64,000 bases of DNA from Certhia americana (GCA_018697195.1 CM031857.1:61722583-61786582), one strand, 5' to 3'; counted from the stretch's first letter, positions 1-13,479 are shown. Numbers and translations: made by a program. Notes: a model not told the origin generated them from the sequence alone.

Positions 1-1988
1 GTCTGTGGAAAGTTATATATATTTTTATTCATAAACAAATTTTTAATGTGAAACACACTATATCCTATAGCAGAGTAAAAGGGGGAAAGTAATTGATACA
101 ATTGCAATCTTTTTCTTCTTATTAGAATTTGGAATATTACAAAGGGTTATTACAAAGGGTATATATAATATTACAAAGGAATATTACAATATAGACAACA
201 CAGTTACCTATATTTGCACTTGAATTATTTGAAGAAGTCAGTGACAAAAGGCTTCATAAAATTTGATTCATAACAAAAAAATCAAGCATAAAAGAACCCT
301 GTAAAATTGCAGTATTTTCCAACAGATTAAAAAATCCTCAGTTGAACACAAAATTACATGTTTCAGTATATTTGTATTTCTGATATGTGCAGAAACATCT
401 ATAATGTAACTATTTCAAAGAACATAATGGAACTGAATATTTGTCTTTATCAAAGACCAACTTTTGTCAGAATAATCTGCTCTTTTAAATGTTGAGAATA
501 TATATACTGTTCATCTAATAATGTATTTTCTTGTTAATTTTCAAAATTCTTGACTCCACTGTATTGTCATAGGATTTTTAATTGCTCCATTTTCTCCATA
601 CAGATTGAAAAAAAAAAATGGAATTAACTATGAAAATCTGAAAGATATCTGAAAGTTTTCACCCTTAGCTATCTTTCAAAGTAAAAAAAAAACCAACCCA
701 ACTTTTTTAGTGAGTTTCACTAAAATTATGATGTTTAGTATGACCATTTGCTGTCTTACTTCCATGGTAAAGCCATTATATATCTCTATGTGTATTTCAA
801 AAGTTCACAATATTTAGTTCAATATAACACCTCTCCTGCCAATTAAATATTTTAAATTTGCAGGAAAACAAATATTTAGTGAAGCCCTTTAGCTTTACAA
901 TAAATGCAGAGGGAAAAACTGATTTTCTGATTGATTCAGGTAATATGAATAAATTATTAGTCCTTATGATGGCAAAGAAAATTAATCTTTTGAGCACAAT
1001 AAAATTAAAAGGTTTTGGCTTGCTTGATCTGAACAAAGTAAGATGAATTTTTAATACAGCAAATTAATTAGGCACATAATGAGGAATAGGATGCATAATA
1101 ACTCTGATTCTGATAAATAGCAAAATAGTTCACATCCTCAAAGAAATAAATATCATCCATCACAAACACACCTTAAATTCTGTTTGTTAGGGAATATTAA
1201 TGGTAAGAGAGCTTGCAGAAAAGAGTTAGATAAATTCTATTTGCTGATTTTGTTCAGCACAATTACATTACGTGCTGACCCTCATCTGTAACTTTTTGTG
1301 AAATTGATTTTAGGACATTACTCATTTCTGAAGGTGTTAATGTACCATAAAGGATTTGTATTATTGTTAAACATACTGTCTACGCCAGGTGTTACATGTT
1401 ATTTGCTTCTGCCCTGAAGATCATTTAACAGCTTATAAATCTTTATGGCCCCATGATGTTTTGCTACAATAATTTGCATCTTTAAATAGCTTCTGAATTA
1501 TGAATTCTAAAAATAAGTAAAAAGCAACATTTTTGTTATAAAGAAGATATATCTTCTGTTTTACAATAGCCTTAGTTGCAAATGTTAAGCAATACTAGTA
1601 TGAGAAACAATAAAGTTGATTAGCAATGCAAAACCATTTTTTTCCTAACTTTTGACAGCATATAAGTCTTTCAAAGCAGATTAAGTAGTTAAGTTTAAGA
1701 TGTTCTTTTATGAGGAGACTCTCTATCAACTTTAAAGAATTATATAACTGAATCACTCTATTTCAGTAGAACATCATGGATGCAAGCTGTAAGTGTGCTT
1801 TGAAATCTAGGAACTAAATATTTATTAACAAAATCTAATATAATAACTTCTATAACATAAAATGGTTTTTGAATTTAAAATGTAACTGATTTGATCAATT
1901 TGTTATGACTTCTTGTTACTCTGTGTATTGTTAATGAGTTTATGCACCAGAGGAGGCTACTGCAAAGGCAGGGGTTTGTCTTTTTTAG
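1..1988. other. AT-rich unique sequence
   Basis: No gene or recognisable repeat was seen. The short ORFs near 0.8-1.05 kb overlap on both strands and look like chance frames in AT-rich DNA. The only structure is short A or T runs such as the one near 610. Confidence 0.6.
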
Positions 1989-2147
1989 TGTATACAGTCT
2001 GAACCACCATGGAAGACGGAGGCTTTGGGAAAAACTGGGCTCATGTTTTCAAAGAGCATTTCAGAATGGAATGTTTACAGAACAGTAGAAACAACAGGGA
2101 TTTTATACCAAGAAGGAAGCCTCCTCAGGGAAGCATGAAGAGAAGAG
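1989..2147 (+). CDS. candidate first coding exon, unknown gene
   Basis: A pyrimidine-rich tract ending in AG (1976-1988) precedes this block, as expected for a 3' splice site. Twenty bases in is an ATG in good context (CACCATGG, ATG at 2009). From there the frame stays open for 46 codons plus one base, up to a GT donor (GAG|GTAATC) at 2148. The peptide begins MEDGGFGKNW and ends in a basic stretch, PRRKPPQGSMKRR. The block is more GC-rich than its surroundings. I do not recognise the family and can cite no homology. It could be an alternative first exon of a large gene, a lncRNA exon, or chance. Confidence 0.33.
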
Positions 2148-2344
2148 GTAATCATTAGAATTCACAGAGAAAGATTTCCCATGAATGCAGAGCAGAATTT
2201 TACTTTGCTACTTGATCTTCAGCTCTGGTCAGCTTGTACCCCCTTTTTATTACTTGCAATGTCTTGATGTTTCTGGTGTTGCTGTCTTAGTGGTCACTTG
2301 GTGGTCTGGATGATTCATGTGCCTACTTTGAACTGTCTTTTCAG

Positions 2345-2418
2345 CTCCAACTGAAATTCATGGGAGAGTCCCCACTGACTTAATTTTGCACATCTGAGCC
2401 CTCCCTCTTCAACAGAAG
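2345..2418 (+). CDS. candidate second exon, ends the same frame
   Basis: A good acceptor (TTTGAACTGTCTTTTCAG, ending 2344) and a donor (CAGAAG|GTAATG, GT at 2419) enclose 74 bases. If spliced to the block ending at 2147, the split codon is completed and the frame reads on for 16 more codons (PTEIHGRVPTDLILHI) to an in-exon TGA. The predicted total is 63 residues. The intervening intron would be 197 bp. The stop followed by another donor would be unusual for a simple mRNA, so a lncRNA or a decoy is also possible. Confidence 0.27.
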
Positions 2419-4330
2419 GTAATGTCAAAATCTATCATGTTCAGTTGCTATTTTTGAAATTTCATACTCAGCATCAGTATGTCTATGCAAGTTATGCTCA
2501 TATATTGTATATGATGGCTAATAGATATTTATTAGCAAAATAATTTGAAAATAGATGGTGAAAGATACATTGACTTTTAGCTTAGTTAATATCAGTTGAT
2601 ATAATATTTAATCCTGTTAGTCATAGTAATAAAAAAAATGCACAAAACTGGAAAATCACTTCACGCCTCTAGAAAAGATCTTCTCTGTAAGTCCTAATTC
2701 TCTGATAATAACCTAGTACAGAAGTGGTTTATGTATTTCATGTGCCATCTCTCATATAGTCTACCTGTTCATATTCTAATTATAGCAAAGGATAAATCTA
2801 GTATACAAAGAAACAGAAAGTTTTTTGATCAGTTTTCTCTTTTTGAACTAAATAATTGCTTATTCTAGTCAACACATATTTATGAAGCTGTTTCATACAG
2901 GCTTTACTGCTTTTAATGGAAAAATGTATCGAATATAATAATCAGAAATACTAATATTGTGGAGTGAGAAGATACAATTGTTCAAATATAGCTGCCATTA
3001 TTAGATTTTTATTAGTATTATTTTTATTTTTTCCTTATTTATTTGATATAAAGATATCATCATAGGTTTAAAGTTATGTTAAGTGTCTTTTCAATTTCTG
3101 TTTATTTAAAAACAAACCAGTGATTTCTTAATACATCTGTACTGGCAAAGGAAACATCTGTAAACACGTCTTGACAAATGTAGCCTCAATCCCACTAAGT
3201 TGGGAAAAAATCACTTGTTTTCCTTGTCCACATATCGCTTCTTCTAGGCTGTTTTCTTGAAAATATTGAATTCCCAAGAAAGAATGATTAGAGGATATCC
3301 TTAAAGGCAGTTGATCTACAAACTGCAATATCTAAAGGAAAGTAGGAAAGATATGTCATCAATTTACAAACAATTTACTGCAAAATATTGCTAGTAAACT
3401 TTCTATTCAGTGGGCTGCTATAGTAACATAGTTTATATTATTTCTTTTGGTTACATTCTATTTTTACTTTCCTAAGGTTCTTCAATTTTGGCTGGGTTAA
3501 TAACAGACAGTCTCTTGACTAATATTTTTTTTTTTCCTTCTCTCTGTTCAATCTTCTTTATTCCTTATTTCCTTATTTCTTTTCTACCTCTACTTCTCTC
3601 CACTAATTCTTTCTTTTGACCAACTTCCATGTCTTTCTCCAGAAACCTGACTTCAGATGGGATGTATCTCTTCTTTATTTGTCCAAAAATTTAGACATTA
3701 ATAAATAATATTACTGGATAGTAATTAAGGGGAAAAGCTGAGGATTCTGAAACACAGGAGAGAGGCTCTTATACTCAAGTGAATGTCTGAAGACCTGAGA
3801 CATTTATCTTCCTCTCCTTTGTGGCAAATGAATAGATATGTATATTTATATTAGGGAGTTGCAGATTGCTATGGAGTGTTTAGAAGACTAAGAGATTTGA
3901 TCAGTCTTAAAATGTAAAACTAAAGTTTGCTAGGTACATTCATTAGCCGAATATTTCTCGCAAATGGTGAGTTCTTACAAATTATTTATGATCATGGTTG
4001 CTTATACAAAACTCTCTTTTTAACAATTATATTCCAAATTATATATAATTTGCGATTATATGTTTCCATAGATCTGAAGTTGAACATTTGGCATTGTCAG
4101 CTATCTTTTTAAGTCTTATCCTTAGAGTCCAGGTGATCAGGCCTGAGAATTCATCAACCAGAAAGTTGTAACTGAGGTGCGAGTTTTCCTTTTTTTATGC
4201 TTTTTTTTTTTTTTTTTTTGGTTTTATAAATATATTTTTTAAAAAAACAGGTTTTATGCTGTTGCAGTCTTCTCTGCTACTTATTGAACATATGTGATCA
4301 GACCCTAAGCCAAGACAGGTGATTTCCAAA
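2419..4330. other. AT-rich unique sequence
   Basis: No gene or confident repeat was seen. A C/T-rich stretch lies at about 3530-3605 and a T run at 4201-4220, just before the CR1 piece. Confidence 0.6.
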
Positions 4331-4334
4331 AAAA

Positions 4335-4655
4335 CAGCAATGAACCTGGTAAAAGATCTAGAGAACAAATCCTGTGAGGAGAGGCTGAGGAAACTGGGGT
4401 TCTTTAGCCTGGAGAAAAGGAGGATCAGGGAAGCTCTTATTGCTGTGAAACACCTACTTGCAGTAATGGGAGGGTAAGTGTTAGTCTCTTTTCCCAAGTG
4501 ACAAGCAATAAGATGAGGGGAAATGGCCTCAAGTTGTGTCAGGGGAGGTTTAGCTTGAATATTAGGAAAAATCTCTTCACTAAAATGGCGGTTAAGCACT
4601 GGACCACCAGGCTTTGGAGGCTATCCAGGGAAGTGATGAAAACACCATTCGTGGT
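4335..4655 (+). mobile_element. CR1 LINE, 3' end fragment
   Basis: The order of motifs matches the 3' end of avian CR1: CTGGTAAAAGATCTAGAGAA, GAGGAGAGGCTGAGGAAACT, TTTAGCCTGGAGAAAAGGAG, the block in which CR1 carries a splice-like CCCAAGTGACAAGCAATA, then AGGTTTAGCTTGAATATTAG. The tail octamers are missing, so the copy is truncated at its 3' end as well. It is decayed and non-coding. The minus-strand open frame across it is a shadow. Confidence 0.85.
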
Positions 4656-4749
4656 GTGATGAATCCAACCACTGGTGTGATTTTCTGTGACTGCAGGCTG
4701 TTCAGAAGGCTCAGGCAAGGAAGGAAGGGCAGAGACATGTTCTCTACAT

Positions 4750-5215
4750 CAAGAGATGGATAGTGTAAAGAGCTCTCTGAAAAACAGACATAAACGGGTT
4801 GAAACTTGTGGATGAGTATCAGAGACTGAGGCAACAAAGGGAACCTTGTGACTGGTGTCTACTATAAGCTGCCTGTTGCTGAAGCCTCCTTACTCCAGCT
4901 CCAGGAGATACTTGTCCTGCTGGGGAAATTCAATCAGCCTGGTGCCTGCTGAAAATGTAGTATAGCTCATCTTGGAATGCATGGAGGATAACTTCTTACA
5001 TGAGGCAACAGCCCTGCAAGCAGGTATGTGATACTGTACCTGGTGATCCCCAGGGCAACTGAGCTAATTGGTGATGACAGGAGTGGAGACAGCCTGGGCT
5101 GACCATAATCATACACTGGTGGAGCTTACAATCCTGAGGAATATGAGTCAGGCACAGGGCAAACTCAGGACCCTGAATTTTGGGAAAGCAAAGTTCCAAA
5201 TGTTCTATTTGCTAG
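4750..5215 (+). mobile_element. CR1-like LINE, ORF2 endonuclease fragment
   Basis: This resembles the part of CR1 ORF2 encoding the end of the AP-type endonuclease. Landmarks are TGGTGTCTACTATAAGCTGC, a GTCCTGCTGGGGAAATTCAA block (normally LLGDFN), and GACCATAATCATACACTGGT, which reads as the DH of the terminal SDH motif followed by LVEL. Stops and indels break the frame. It follows a CR1 3' end, so the order is reversed relative to one element. The two pieces must be separate insertions or a rearranged copy. Confidence 0.7.
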
Positions 5216-7160
5216 ACCGTTTCCCAAACAAATAAGGGCAGCTATTGGGGCAGATTTTTATATTAGTTGTGCATATTCTTTAGAGCTATTTGAACAAATA
5301 GAATTAGATACTATAATAAAAATGCTCCCTTTTCCCTGACAATCTGAATTACCCTGGTAATTAATTACCAATTGCACTGCCTGCAATCAGAAACAACACA
5401 AAATAACTCTGTCTAGTGATTAGTGTCTAAAAGTCTCATGCAGGGTACAAATTAAAATGACTAGATGAATTATTTCTGGGATTACAAAAAAGACTTGACA
5501 AAACTACCAGTTTGGATTTTCTATGAGTCTTATGCTTCCATAATTGCATTTCATCTTTTTTGGCCATTTGTATTTCCATAATGATGAGGCCTTAATGATT
5601 ATTCAACTGCATGGTTTGCTTTTCCTGGAGATAAAGAAAAAGCTCAAATGTCTTCACTATCTCTTTTCTAACAAGTTACTCCTTCAGCCTTGCTTATCAA
5701 ACTCAACAGATTAAATCTTGCATAACTCTAGACTGCAGTGCCTGCCTGTGTTGGGATACCAATTCTCCACTTCAACCCATATTTGCCTCTCAAATTGCTA
5801 CAACTGCCCATTATCAACAACCCAGTTCTAAAGACTTGGTCACAGCAAATATACAGGGCTCATGAAAAAGGGTTGTAAAGCATGGCAGTTCTACTGCAGC
5901 ATGAGTAGAGAGTGCTCCTATATCCTTCTCAGGCATTGACCTTTCCCACTTAGAAATAAAAGCACATGTGCAGTGGAGTAGAGACCTCATATTTTCTTAA
6001 GCATTTCAATACATATTTTAGGACTTGATTGACATATTCTCCAATTTAATGAAACTCCAGAAATCTAAAGAAAGAGCCACCTAAATAAGGTACTGAAATT
6101 GGACACATAGTTTCTTCTTAATAATAGCTTAATAATAGTAGTTTCCTATGTCTGACTTTGGCTTTTTTTTTTTCCTGATTTAAAAATTCTAAAGTTATAT
6201 ATATATACACTATAGTAAAGAATCCTTCTCTACTGGATCTTCAGTGTTTCAGGTTGGAGGCGGTGTAGATGGTCCATAAGTTTTAAAATTTAGAATCAAT
6301 AATGGGAGTCTGAGCAGCAGCTCGGTATAATTCACTGCTATTATCACATGTAAGTTTAAATTCCTAAGGTGTTAAACAGTATTAAAGAACATTTGTCTTT
6401 ATGCAAAATAAGAAAAAAAAAAAAAAAGTTATACTCTCCTATTTTGGAATAATGTTTTTCTTAAGTATTATCAGGAAGATGCTAACTATCACGAAAATAA
6501 ATTTGCTTCCTAGAAAGCTGAAGACCTATTTTACCACACAGAAGTCATTTAATGCTAAAGAGAATTCAGACTCAAAGTTCTACTGATTTTCTGCACTATT
6601 TTCACTGCTAGTCTTACCTTTGCAATTAAAAATAATGATGGAATGATATAAAATATATGCAAAAGTAGCAAGAAAATGAGATATCAACTTATTATTATTG
6701 CTGCAATGGGAGAATAAACTAAGCTAGCAAAGCTTTATTCAAAAATTATTCAAAATTATTCAGTAATCAGTCTTTTACACTGAGCACAAGATGTCAGTGA
6801 CTGACAATGATAAATGATATTTATTTCTGTTATTCAGTTGATGATAATGTGTTATTCACATATGAATAACTTTATCTAGTCATTATATTTTCCAAGTTCT
6901 TTGTATTGTTTAACTATTATTTGGTAATGGACAGTTCCTGAATAGCATGCAAGAATCACTGAACTTATTTTTTCTCCCAAATTCAAAGAATCCAGAAAGT
7001 TTTTCACACATTTTTTGTTCAAACAGAGATATATAATTTTAAACCTTTCATCCAGACATTTCAGTTTTAATCCTGTAGTAAAAGTATTATAGATGTACAG
7101 TAATCTCAGGATTATAAAAAATTATTTTTGTGTTTCTCTGCCAGCCAGCTGTTTTTCTTC
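5216..7160. other. AT-rich unique sequence
   Basis: No gene or confident repeat was seen. There is an A run at 6413-6427 and a short AT dinucleotide stretch near 6197-6208. Confidence 0.55.
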
Positions 7161-7797
7161 TGTCACCCGAGAACGCAAACTTTTGTTTTCCCCAGCCAGA
7201 GATCTTGAAAGAGAGGCTGTGAGTAGTTTATTCTTGTTTCTTCATAGTTTATTATTTCTTATCATTACATTCTGTTCCTGACCTGCAGAGTTCTTCATCG
7301 CAGGTCAGTTCAAGGCACACTCCCAAATACCAAATGCCCAAATGCTAAAATGCAAAATGCTATCTACGAAATGATCCCACCCTCAAGGTGGCGTGGATAT
7401 TTATATTACAATCCACATAGTCAGTATATATAATACTACTCCAATAACTATTATTTTTGTTAGAAAGTTAGACTCTATTCTAAACCAACTATAATGTGCC
7501 ACCTCACTGCAGAACATGGAGGCAGATGAGGAAGAAGGGAGAAACCCAAAAGCCATGTGCTTCCTCAATCTTGCCATCACCTCCTTACCATCCTAAAACC
7601 CCATATATCTAAAATTCTCACCCTGTGATAAAACTACACACTATTCTACTGCCTAATACACACTCTTGAAAACTCTGCTTCATTTCAGAGCTTAAAAGCC
7701 TTTTTCCATGAACAACGGTTAAAAACAGTCTTTGTCAGAGATTCTAAAATCCTTTAAACATGTAAATAAATACTTCTCATATTTCCAGATTCCAACA
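7161..7797 (-). mobile_element. solo LTR, minus strand, same family as 53004-53584
   Basis: Read on the minus strand, the block starts TGTTGGAATCTGGAAA and ends near GCGTTCTCGGGTGACA, giving TG...CA ends. It has a TATA-like box (complement of 7397-7406) and a late AATAAA (complement of 7227-7232), the order expected of an LTR. A second copy at 53 kb aligns over nearly its whole length, through shared blocks such as CCCCAGCCAGAGAT, GTTAGAAAGTTA and TTCTCACCCTGTGATAAA. I could not see a matching TSD, so the ends may be off by a few bases. Confidence 0.7.
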
Positions 7798-9876
7798 CAG
7801 TAAAGCATTCTTTTTTTATGCACTATAAGGTATAGATGTTTTAGCTGCTGCTAGATGACAATGAAATATATCTTGAAGGAAAAAATTATGCTGTGTGACC
7901 CAAACTTCCACTGATGTAAGTTAGAGGAATCCTCAGAATTCAAATTATCTGTGCAGGACCACTATTCAAACTAAGGATGTGACCTAATTTTTACAGTAAG
8001 TAATTGATAGAGCTACATTTTTGCTTGTTTTATTATTAAAGTCACTGATCTGCATGAGATTTGAAATATTTAGGTTCAAGTTAATCATAAATTTGAATAA
8101 GCTTATTATCTACTAGCAATTTCACTTACTGTTGATTTCGTTCCTCTAATCTAAGCTATCTAGCAATCCTTTGACTTCATGAGGAATCACAATTTTTTGG
8201 TATGTTAATTCTAGACTCTCACTGAAACCAACAGTTACAATATTTTAATTATTATGAACATATTAATGTTCAGACATTATATTTCTAAAGATAATTTCAC
8301 TCTGATTTTTAATGATATGGACACCCATATACCTTTTATTTTTCTTTCTAAATGGCATTCATTCTTTGTGTATATCTAAGCAAGATGAATCCTTCCTTCT
8401 CAATTTTAAATTTTAAAATGTCTGTCTTTTCCTCTGAAATGTTAACTTTGTGTATATTTTCTTTCTTCCATCCCCTTCCAGTTCACCTAAACACACCCAT
8501 TCATGAATAAAATATATTACCACTTTTTTAGTTTTTCCTTTCTAATTTAGAAAAAAGGCAGAAAGCCTATGAAGTCAATAGGTTCCCCATGATTTTTCAG
8601 GACAATGCCTAGATTTTGTTTGCTTAACAGTTCCTATTTTATTTTTTACCTCCTGGGACACAATAAATAGAACAAAGACCTCAAAAAGTTTAGTCAGATA
8701 TTATCAAATAACAGTTTTATATGTCTGCTACTTCACCCCATTTAATTTTAGCCATCTAAAAATTAGGCTTGTAAGACTATGTCTGTACTACTAAATTAGA
8801 GATGATCTGCTAATACCCAGACCTAAGATCAAATGTCAAATGCTTGGAATCCATGACATACTTAAAGCCAGTATTCTTTGTCGCAGATTTTCATGAAGAT
8901 GGATAAATAGAATAATCAAAACCAGAGTCAGGAAATTATTTAAGAGTTAACAATGGTTGAGCGTGCATTCACAAAAGGCTTGCCCCAACAAATACACACT
9001 ATACAGACCCAGAAGGACACAACAACAGGTGGGCAGAAGTTTTACAGGCATAGCCACAAACATAAACAACACAAAAATAAACATGAGTGACAGAAATTGG
9101 GCCAACCCTATTCCTCCTTAGGGCTATTCACTAGTAAAATTTGCATACCACAATGTATGTATACCACCACCAAGTGCCCAGCCACATTTACTGATCCTTC
9201 AAACACTGACTTTCAGATCATCCAGTTTCCATGCCCAGACCTTGGTTGTTTCAGCTGGTCTCCAGCTTAGAGGTTATGTCTTTCCAGATGCTGGTCTTCA
9301 TCTCCTTCCCTGTTAATCCTGAAATATAATAGTGAACTACTTCCTGTGCCCCAACACAAACAGAATAGAAAATAGTTGAGTCCAATATGAGGATAGGATG
9401 GATGGTGGCAATCAGTTACACTAGACCCTTCATTAAAATCATCTTCAGTAAAAAACTTTGTTCAATGTAAGTATTTAACTGACATATTATTCTGTGTCTT
9501 TACAATTGTGACCGTTCATCTGCAATCTCTTGTTTTACATGGCAATTGTACAGTTTCAAGATATCCACTGACTTAATATTTGGTATGGGAATAGTAATGA
9601 AGTCCTTGAAGTCTCTCTAATTAAGATTAATTTCTGTATGACAAAAAGAAAAATCATTGCAAGAATAACCTTCAATTTCCTATGTGTGAGTGAGTGCACT
9701 GTAAATGTTCTTAGGTAGCTGACTTTTCCCTTCTGATTAAATGAAATTGACTGCCTTATGGACAAGGTGCAATGCGCCTCTGAATCTCTAGGACGTTTAA
9801 ACATTACTTCTAATATGGATGAACTTAGTCTTGCAAGACTGGATGATGTTATATACAGCTTCACAACATTCACACT
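7798..9876. other. AT-rich sequence, no gene seen
   Basis: Mostly unique AT-rich DNA. About 8960-9350 is more GC-rich and repeat-like in texture, but I could not assign it to a family. Confidence 0.5.
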
Positions 9877-10300
9877 TATAGTGGGTTGACCCTGGCTGGA
9901 TGGCAGGCACCCATCAAAGTCACTCTCCCACTTCCCTTCACAACTGGACAATGGAGAGAAGATATAAGGAAGGGTTCATGAGTTAAGATAATGTCCAGAA
10001 GACATATCACGCATCAAATACCATTAAAGACAAAACAGGTTTGAATTTGGCATATTAATTGAATTCATTGCTAATAAAATCAGAGCAGGATATTGAGAAG
10101 CAAAACCAGATATTAAAACAGTTTCACCCAACCCCTCCCTCCTGATACAAATGAGTACTTTGAGATCACTTAAAGAATCACCAGGAAAGGTATCAGTAAA
10201 AACAGACTTAACATAAAAGTGACAACACTGACTGCTTTGGTCCAGAAGATCTCAAAGGTTCTCATTTTGGACTGCTGTCTATAGGCCACAACAGGGTGGG
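9877..10300 (-). mobile_element. ERVL-type LTR, minus strand, decayed
   Basis: The plus strand begins TAGTGGGTTGACCCTGGCTG, followed by GGATGGCAGGCACCCATCAA. This is the reverse complement of the known 3' end of avian ERVL LTRs, which end in a CCAGCCAGGGTCAACCC-type sequence. Further in come the complements of the U5 and R parts, with a degraded polyadenylation region near 10050-10080, then a C-rich CCCAACCCCTCCCTCCTG. The left boundary is good. The right boundary fades at about 10.3 kb. A minus-strand open frame across 9556-9951 is incidental. Confidence 0.72.
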
Positions 10301-10384
10301 CTTTGGTCATAACCATGTTTCTTCCTGACTGCACTTTGGAACAACAACTTTCTTTAAAAGAGTGAGAACAAGACTGTTATTTCC

Positions 10385-10387
<3 letters not shown>

Positions 10388-10417
<30 letters not shown>
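10388..10417. repeat. poly(A), 30 bases
   Basis: An uninterrupted run of A is followed by two short G runs. It could be a retroposon tail, but no parent sequence can be recognised to its left beyond the decayed LTR. Confidence 0.9.
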
Positions 10418-10420
<3 letters not shown>

Positions 10421-13400
10421 GGAAAAAGGGGGAGTGTCTGTCAACAGTACATAATCTGTAAAATCTCTGATCACTGTTGTCCTAGTGATGCATTGGTACA
10501 ATGTATCATCGGGATAAAAAACAGAGGGAGCAGAAAGGCAATAATAGAAGATCTACACTTTTAAAACATGTTTTGAATTTTTCTTAAGATTTTTACTTAC
10601 TTTCTTAAGTATTAATTGATAAACTTTCATCTGTATATATATATAAATATAAATAAAAACCTCCTCTCTTCCAGAAAAGATAATGAAGGTCATCTGGTGC
10701 CCTGATTTCTGCATGTTTCTCTTAGCCTTCAATGTTTGAAATTCTTGTAGTCAGTTTCTCACACACTTTTAATGTAAATAATAATTGTTTTGCATTCCTC
10801 TCTAGCGAAAGCAAAACTTGATGGACTTTTGGTTTGACCTGTGGTATTAGAGAGGTTAGACTTCATTCTTTAATCCCTGGTCATCTTTGAAATTATATAT
10901 ATATAAAGGTCACACAATAAACTTCCCTTCTTTTTCTTCTTTTCTCTGTGAAGAGAGTTGATGTGTGTGTGTGTTCATTTCTTGTTGAACAGTGACAGTG
11001 GTCCATTAACAGTAACTGATGTTTTATTATGTAGAATAAGTTCACATGTTATCTAAGAAATCTTTTCTCTTGTATTTCATTATTTTAGATATAACTCACT
11101 CAGAATCTCCTTTGCTGTTGGTGGCTGTCATCTTTGCCAACTTACTTTAAGTTCACTATAAGTGCATCTCAAATACTCATTCTTCATCAGACAATACTTT
11201 GCCTCTCCCCTATGAAATCTTATGATTCAATCATCCTGAAATAGAATGAAATCTTTCTTTATTCTCTTCCTACTCTCTATTTTATCATAACTAGCCCAAC
11301 TGACTTCAACATATGTAAGCCTTTTCACTCAAGGATGTAATGTCAGTGACTGACAAAAAGGCTTCAAAGAGTAAAAGAATAGTTTTCACTTCAACTTAAA
11401 TAGCAACAACTGAAGTGAAACTGAGTGAAATTATAAAAAAAATATAAATCCACTTATGCACATAGCCTCTGGATACTTGCCTTTTACATTTTGTTCTTCA
11501 TCTGAGTTAATCACATTTCTCTTTGGAAAAGAAAAACAACCCATACTCTTTTTCTGTCACAGCGTCTCATTTACTCTTTTCTCTCTGTCACATATAGGCT
11601 TATTAATTAATTTGCATCTGTATACATATTAGTTTCTGTACTTCATCTTTCCTAATTCAGAAATGCTGAGGTTCTGCAGTTTCCTTTGATACTAGTTTTA
11701 GTCTTGAGAAAAAAAAAAAGAAAAATCTTTTTTTCCAGATTAGAGAGGTGTATTCAAATTAACAGTTTTTCCATGCATCTATCAAAGACTTCTAATAAGA
11801 TATCCTTTCTTATGTCTGTTACTGTTTCATTTTGTGTTAATTTTGACCTAACAAGTTCTGATTTAATTCTATGCAATCAGAATAATATCATAACTTTTAA
11901 AAAAGGCATATAAAATATAAATTTTATCATTTCTTTTAAGAAAGAAAATATTTTGTGCATTTTTCCCCCTTTTGACTGGCTTTACTACACTGAAGATAAT
12001 GGAAAACATAGAAACTTACTACTTTGAGTACTATTTTTTCCCCACTTTTAGAGGTATACTTTCCAACAAAACTGTTTTTTCCATATCTTTCTTACCTACT
12101 TAATATATTTATTTGAAGCTGAAAGCAAACCTGTCCTGATCTGAACTGAAGAATAAAATGTATTGTGATATTTTCTTTTCCCTGAATTTAATATCCAAAT
12201 TTGGTTAATTTTGTTCATTTTTGCACTCCACAGACACAGATTTAGGCATTTAGTTAATATTACTTCACCATGGCAACATAATTATGCTTTGCAAAGGGTA
12301 CTTATAACGGTACTTAAAATGCAATTTTGTCAGGAAAACTCCTAATTTTTTTCTGCCCAGGACAAAGTTTTCATTTTTTTAAAGACTTATTTAAAATAAT
12401 CTTAAAATTAACTTATATATTTTATTTGTAATTTTTTAAAAGCAAAAAAGAGTTCTTATTTATTACTTATTCTGTAGAAAACCAAGTTACATCCCTTACA
12501 CTTTCATCTGACAGAAAGAAACTTCCATTACCAAGGTCAAACTACAGTAAATTGAAAATATATTATGAACCTTGAAAAACAGAGTATTATTAAAATTCAA
12601 GTAACCTTCCAAAATGCAGGGGTATTATCACTCATCTCTATTATAAAACATTTTTGATTAACAGGTTAAAGTAAGATGAAATGAGAAGTTCAGAGGTGTA
12701 ATCATGTAATTATACTATGGTAGATGAGGTTTTGAAAGATTATGACTTTGTCTCACACATTTAGGTAGCTTATGTGTTGCAGAATGCCTCACACTACTGC
12801 AGTTTGTGGTCCATATTAAAGATCTTAGTGGGCTATTTCAGAGAGAAACAGCGTAAAGCATAATTTATCCAAACTCAGAATTCTGGATTATTTAATTAAA
12901 GAAGCTGAATGCAAAGCAATTTCACCCCTTAATTATTTCTTTTCCTGAGCTACACATTCAGACATTAGATACGCCCCAAAATGGTTTTTTTTAGGTTCCA
13001 AAACTTTGATAAATGCTCAGATTTCTATATTAAATACTTTAACACATTTCCCCTTAGATTTTATTTAGTAAGGCATATGGCTGACACAGTACTTGGTTAC
13101 TTCCTAATATCACCTAATTCTGTTCACCTACACTCAGATGAGCAAACTAAGGAAAATACCTAATGTTTTTTTTAGTTATTTTTCTCCTTCATATAGGTGC
13201 TAAAAAAATAATAATCATAAAAAGTCACTCATTTAAAAATGTTGTTAAGGGTAACAAAATAAAGAAAAAGTCAAAGCTTTGTTTTAGTGTCCATATCTAT
13301 TCCCACTTGATACTGTATTGCATAAATATATTTATAAATTTACTGAAAAATATAATTAGGAGAATGCAGTAATGTAGCAATTGGAGTACCTTTCAGTGAA

Positions 13401-13479
13401 GCTCTATTTTATTAATTCATACTCATGAAGGTACTTACACATACTGTATGAATTGCTAATTATTTTGCTTCAATACCAG
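10418..13479. other. AT-rich unique sequence
   Basis: No gene or confident repeat was seen. Small AT dinucleotide stretches occur near 10637 and 10894. The short plus-strand ORFs at 11.7-13.4 kb are of very biased composition and look like chance. Confidence 0.6.

Noticed and set aside
4195..4599. 134-residue minus-strand ORF
   Set aside because: It lies antisense across a CR1 fragment and a T run.
9556..9951. 131-residue minus-strand ORF
   Set aside because: It starts inside the ERVL LTR end and runs into unique AT-rich DNA, with no domain.
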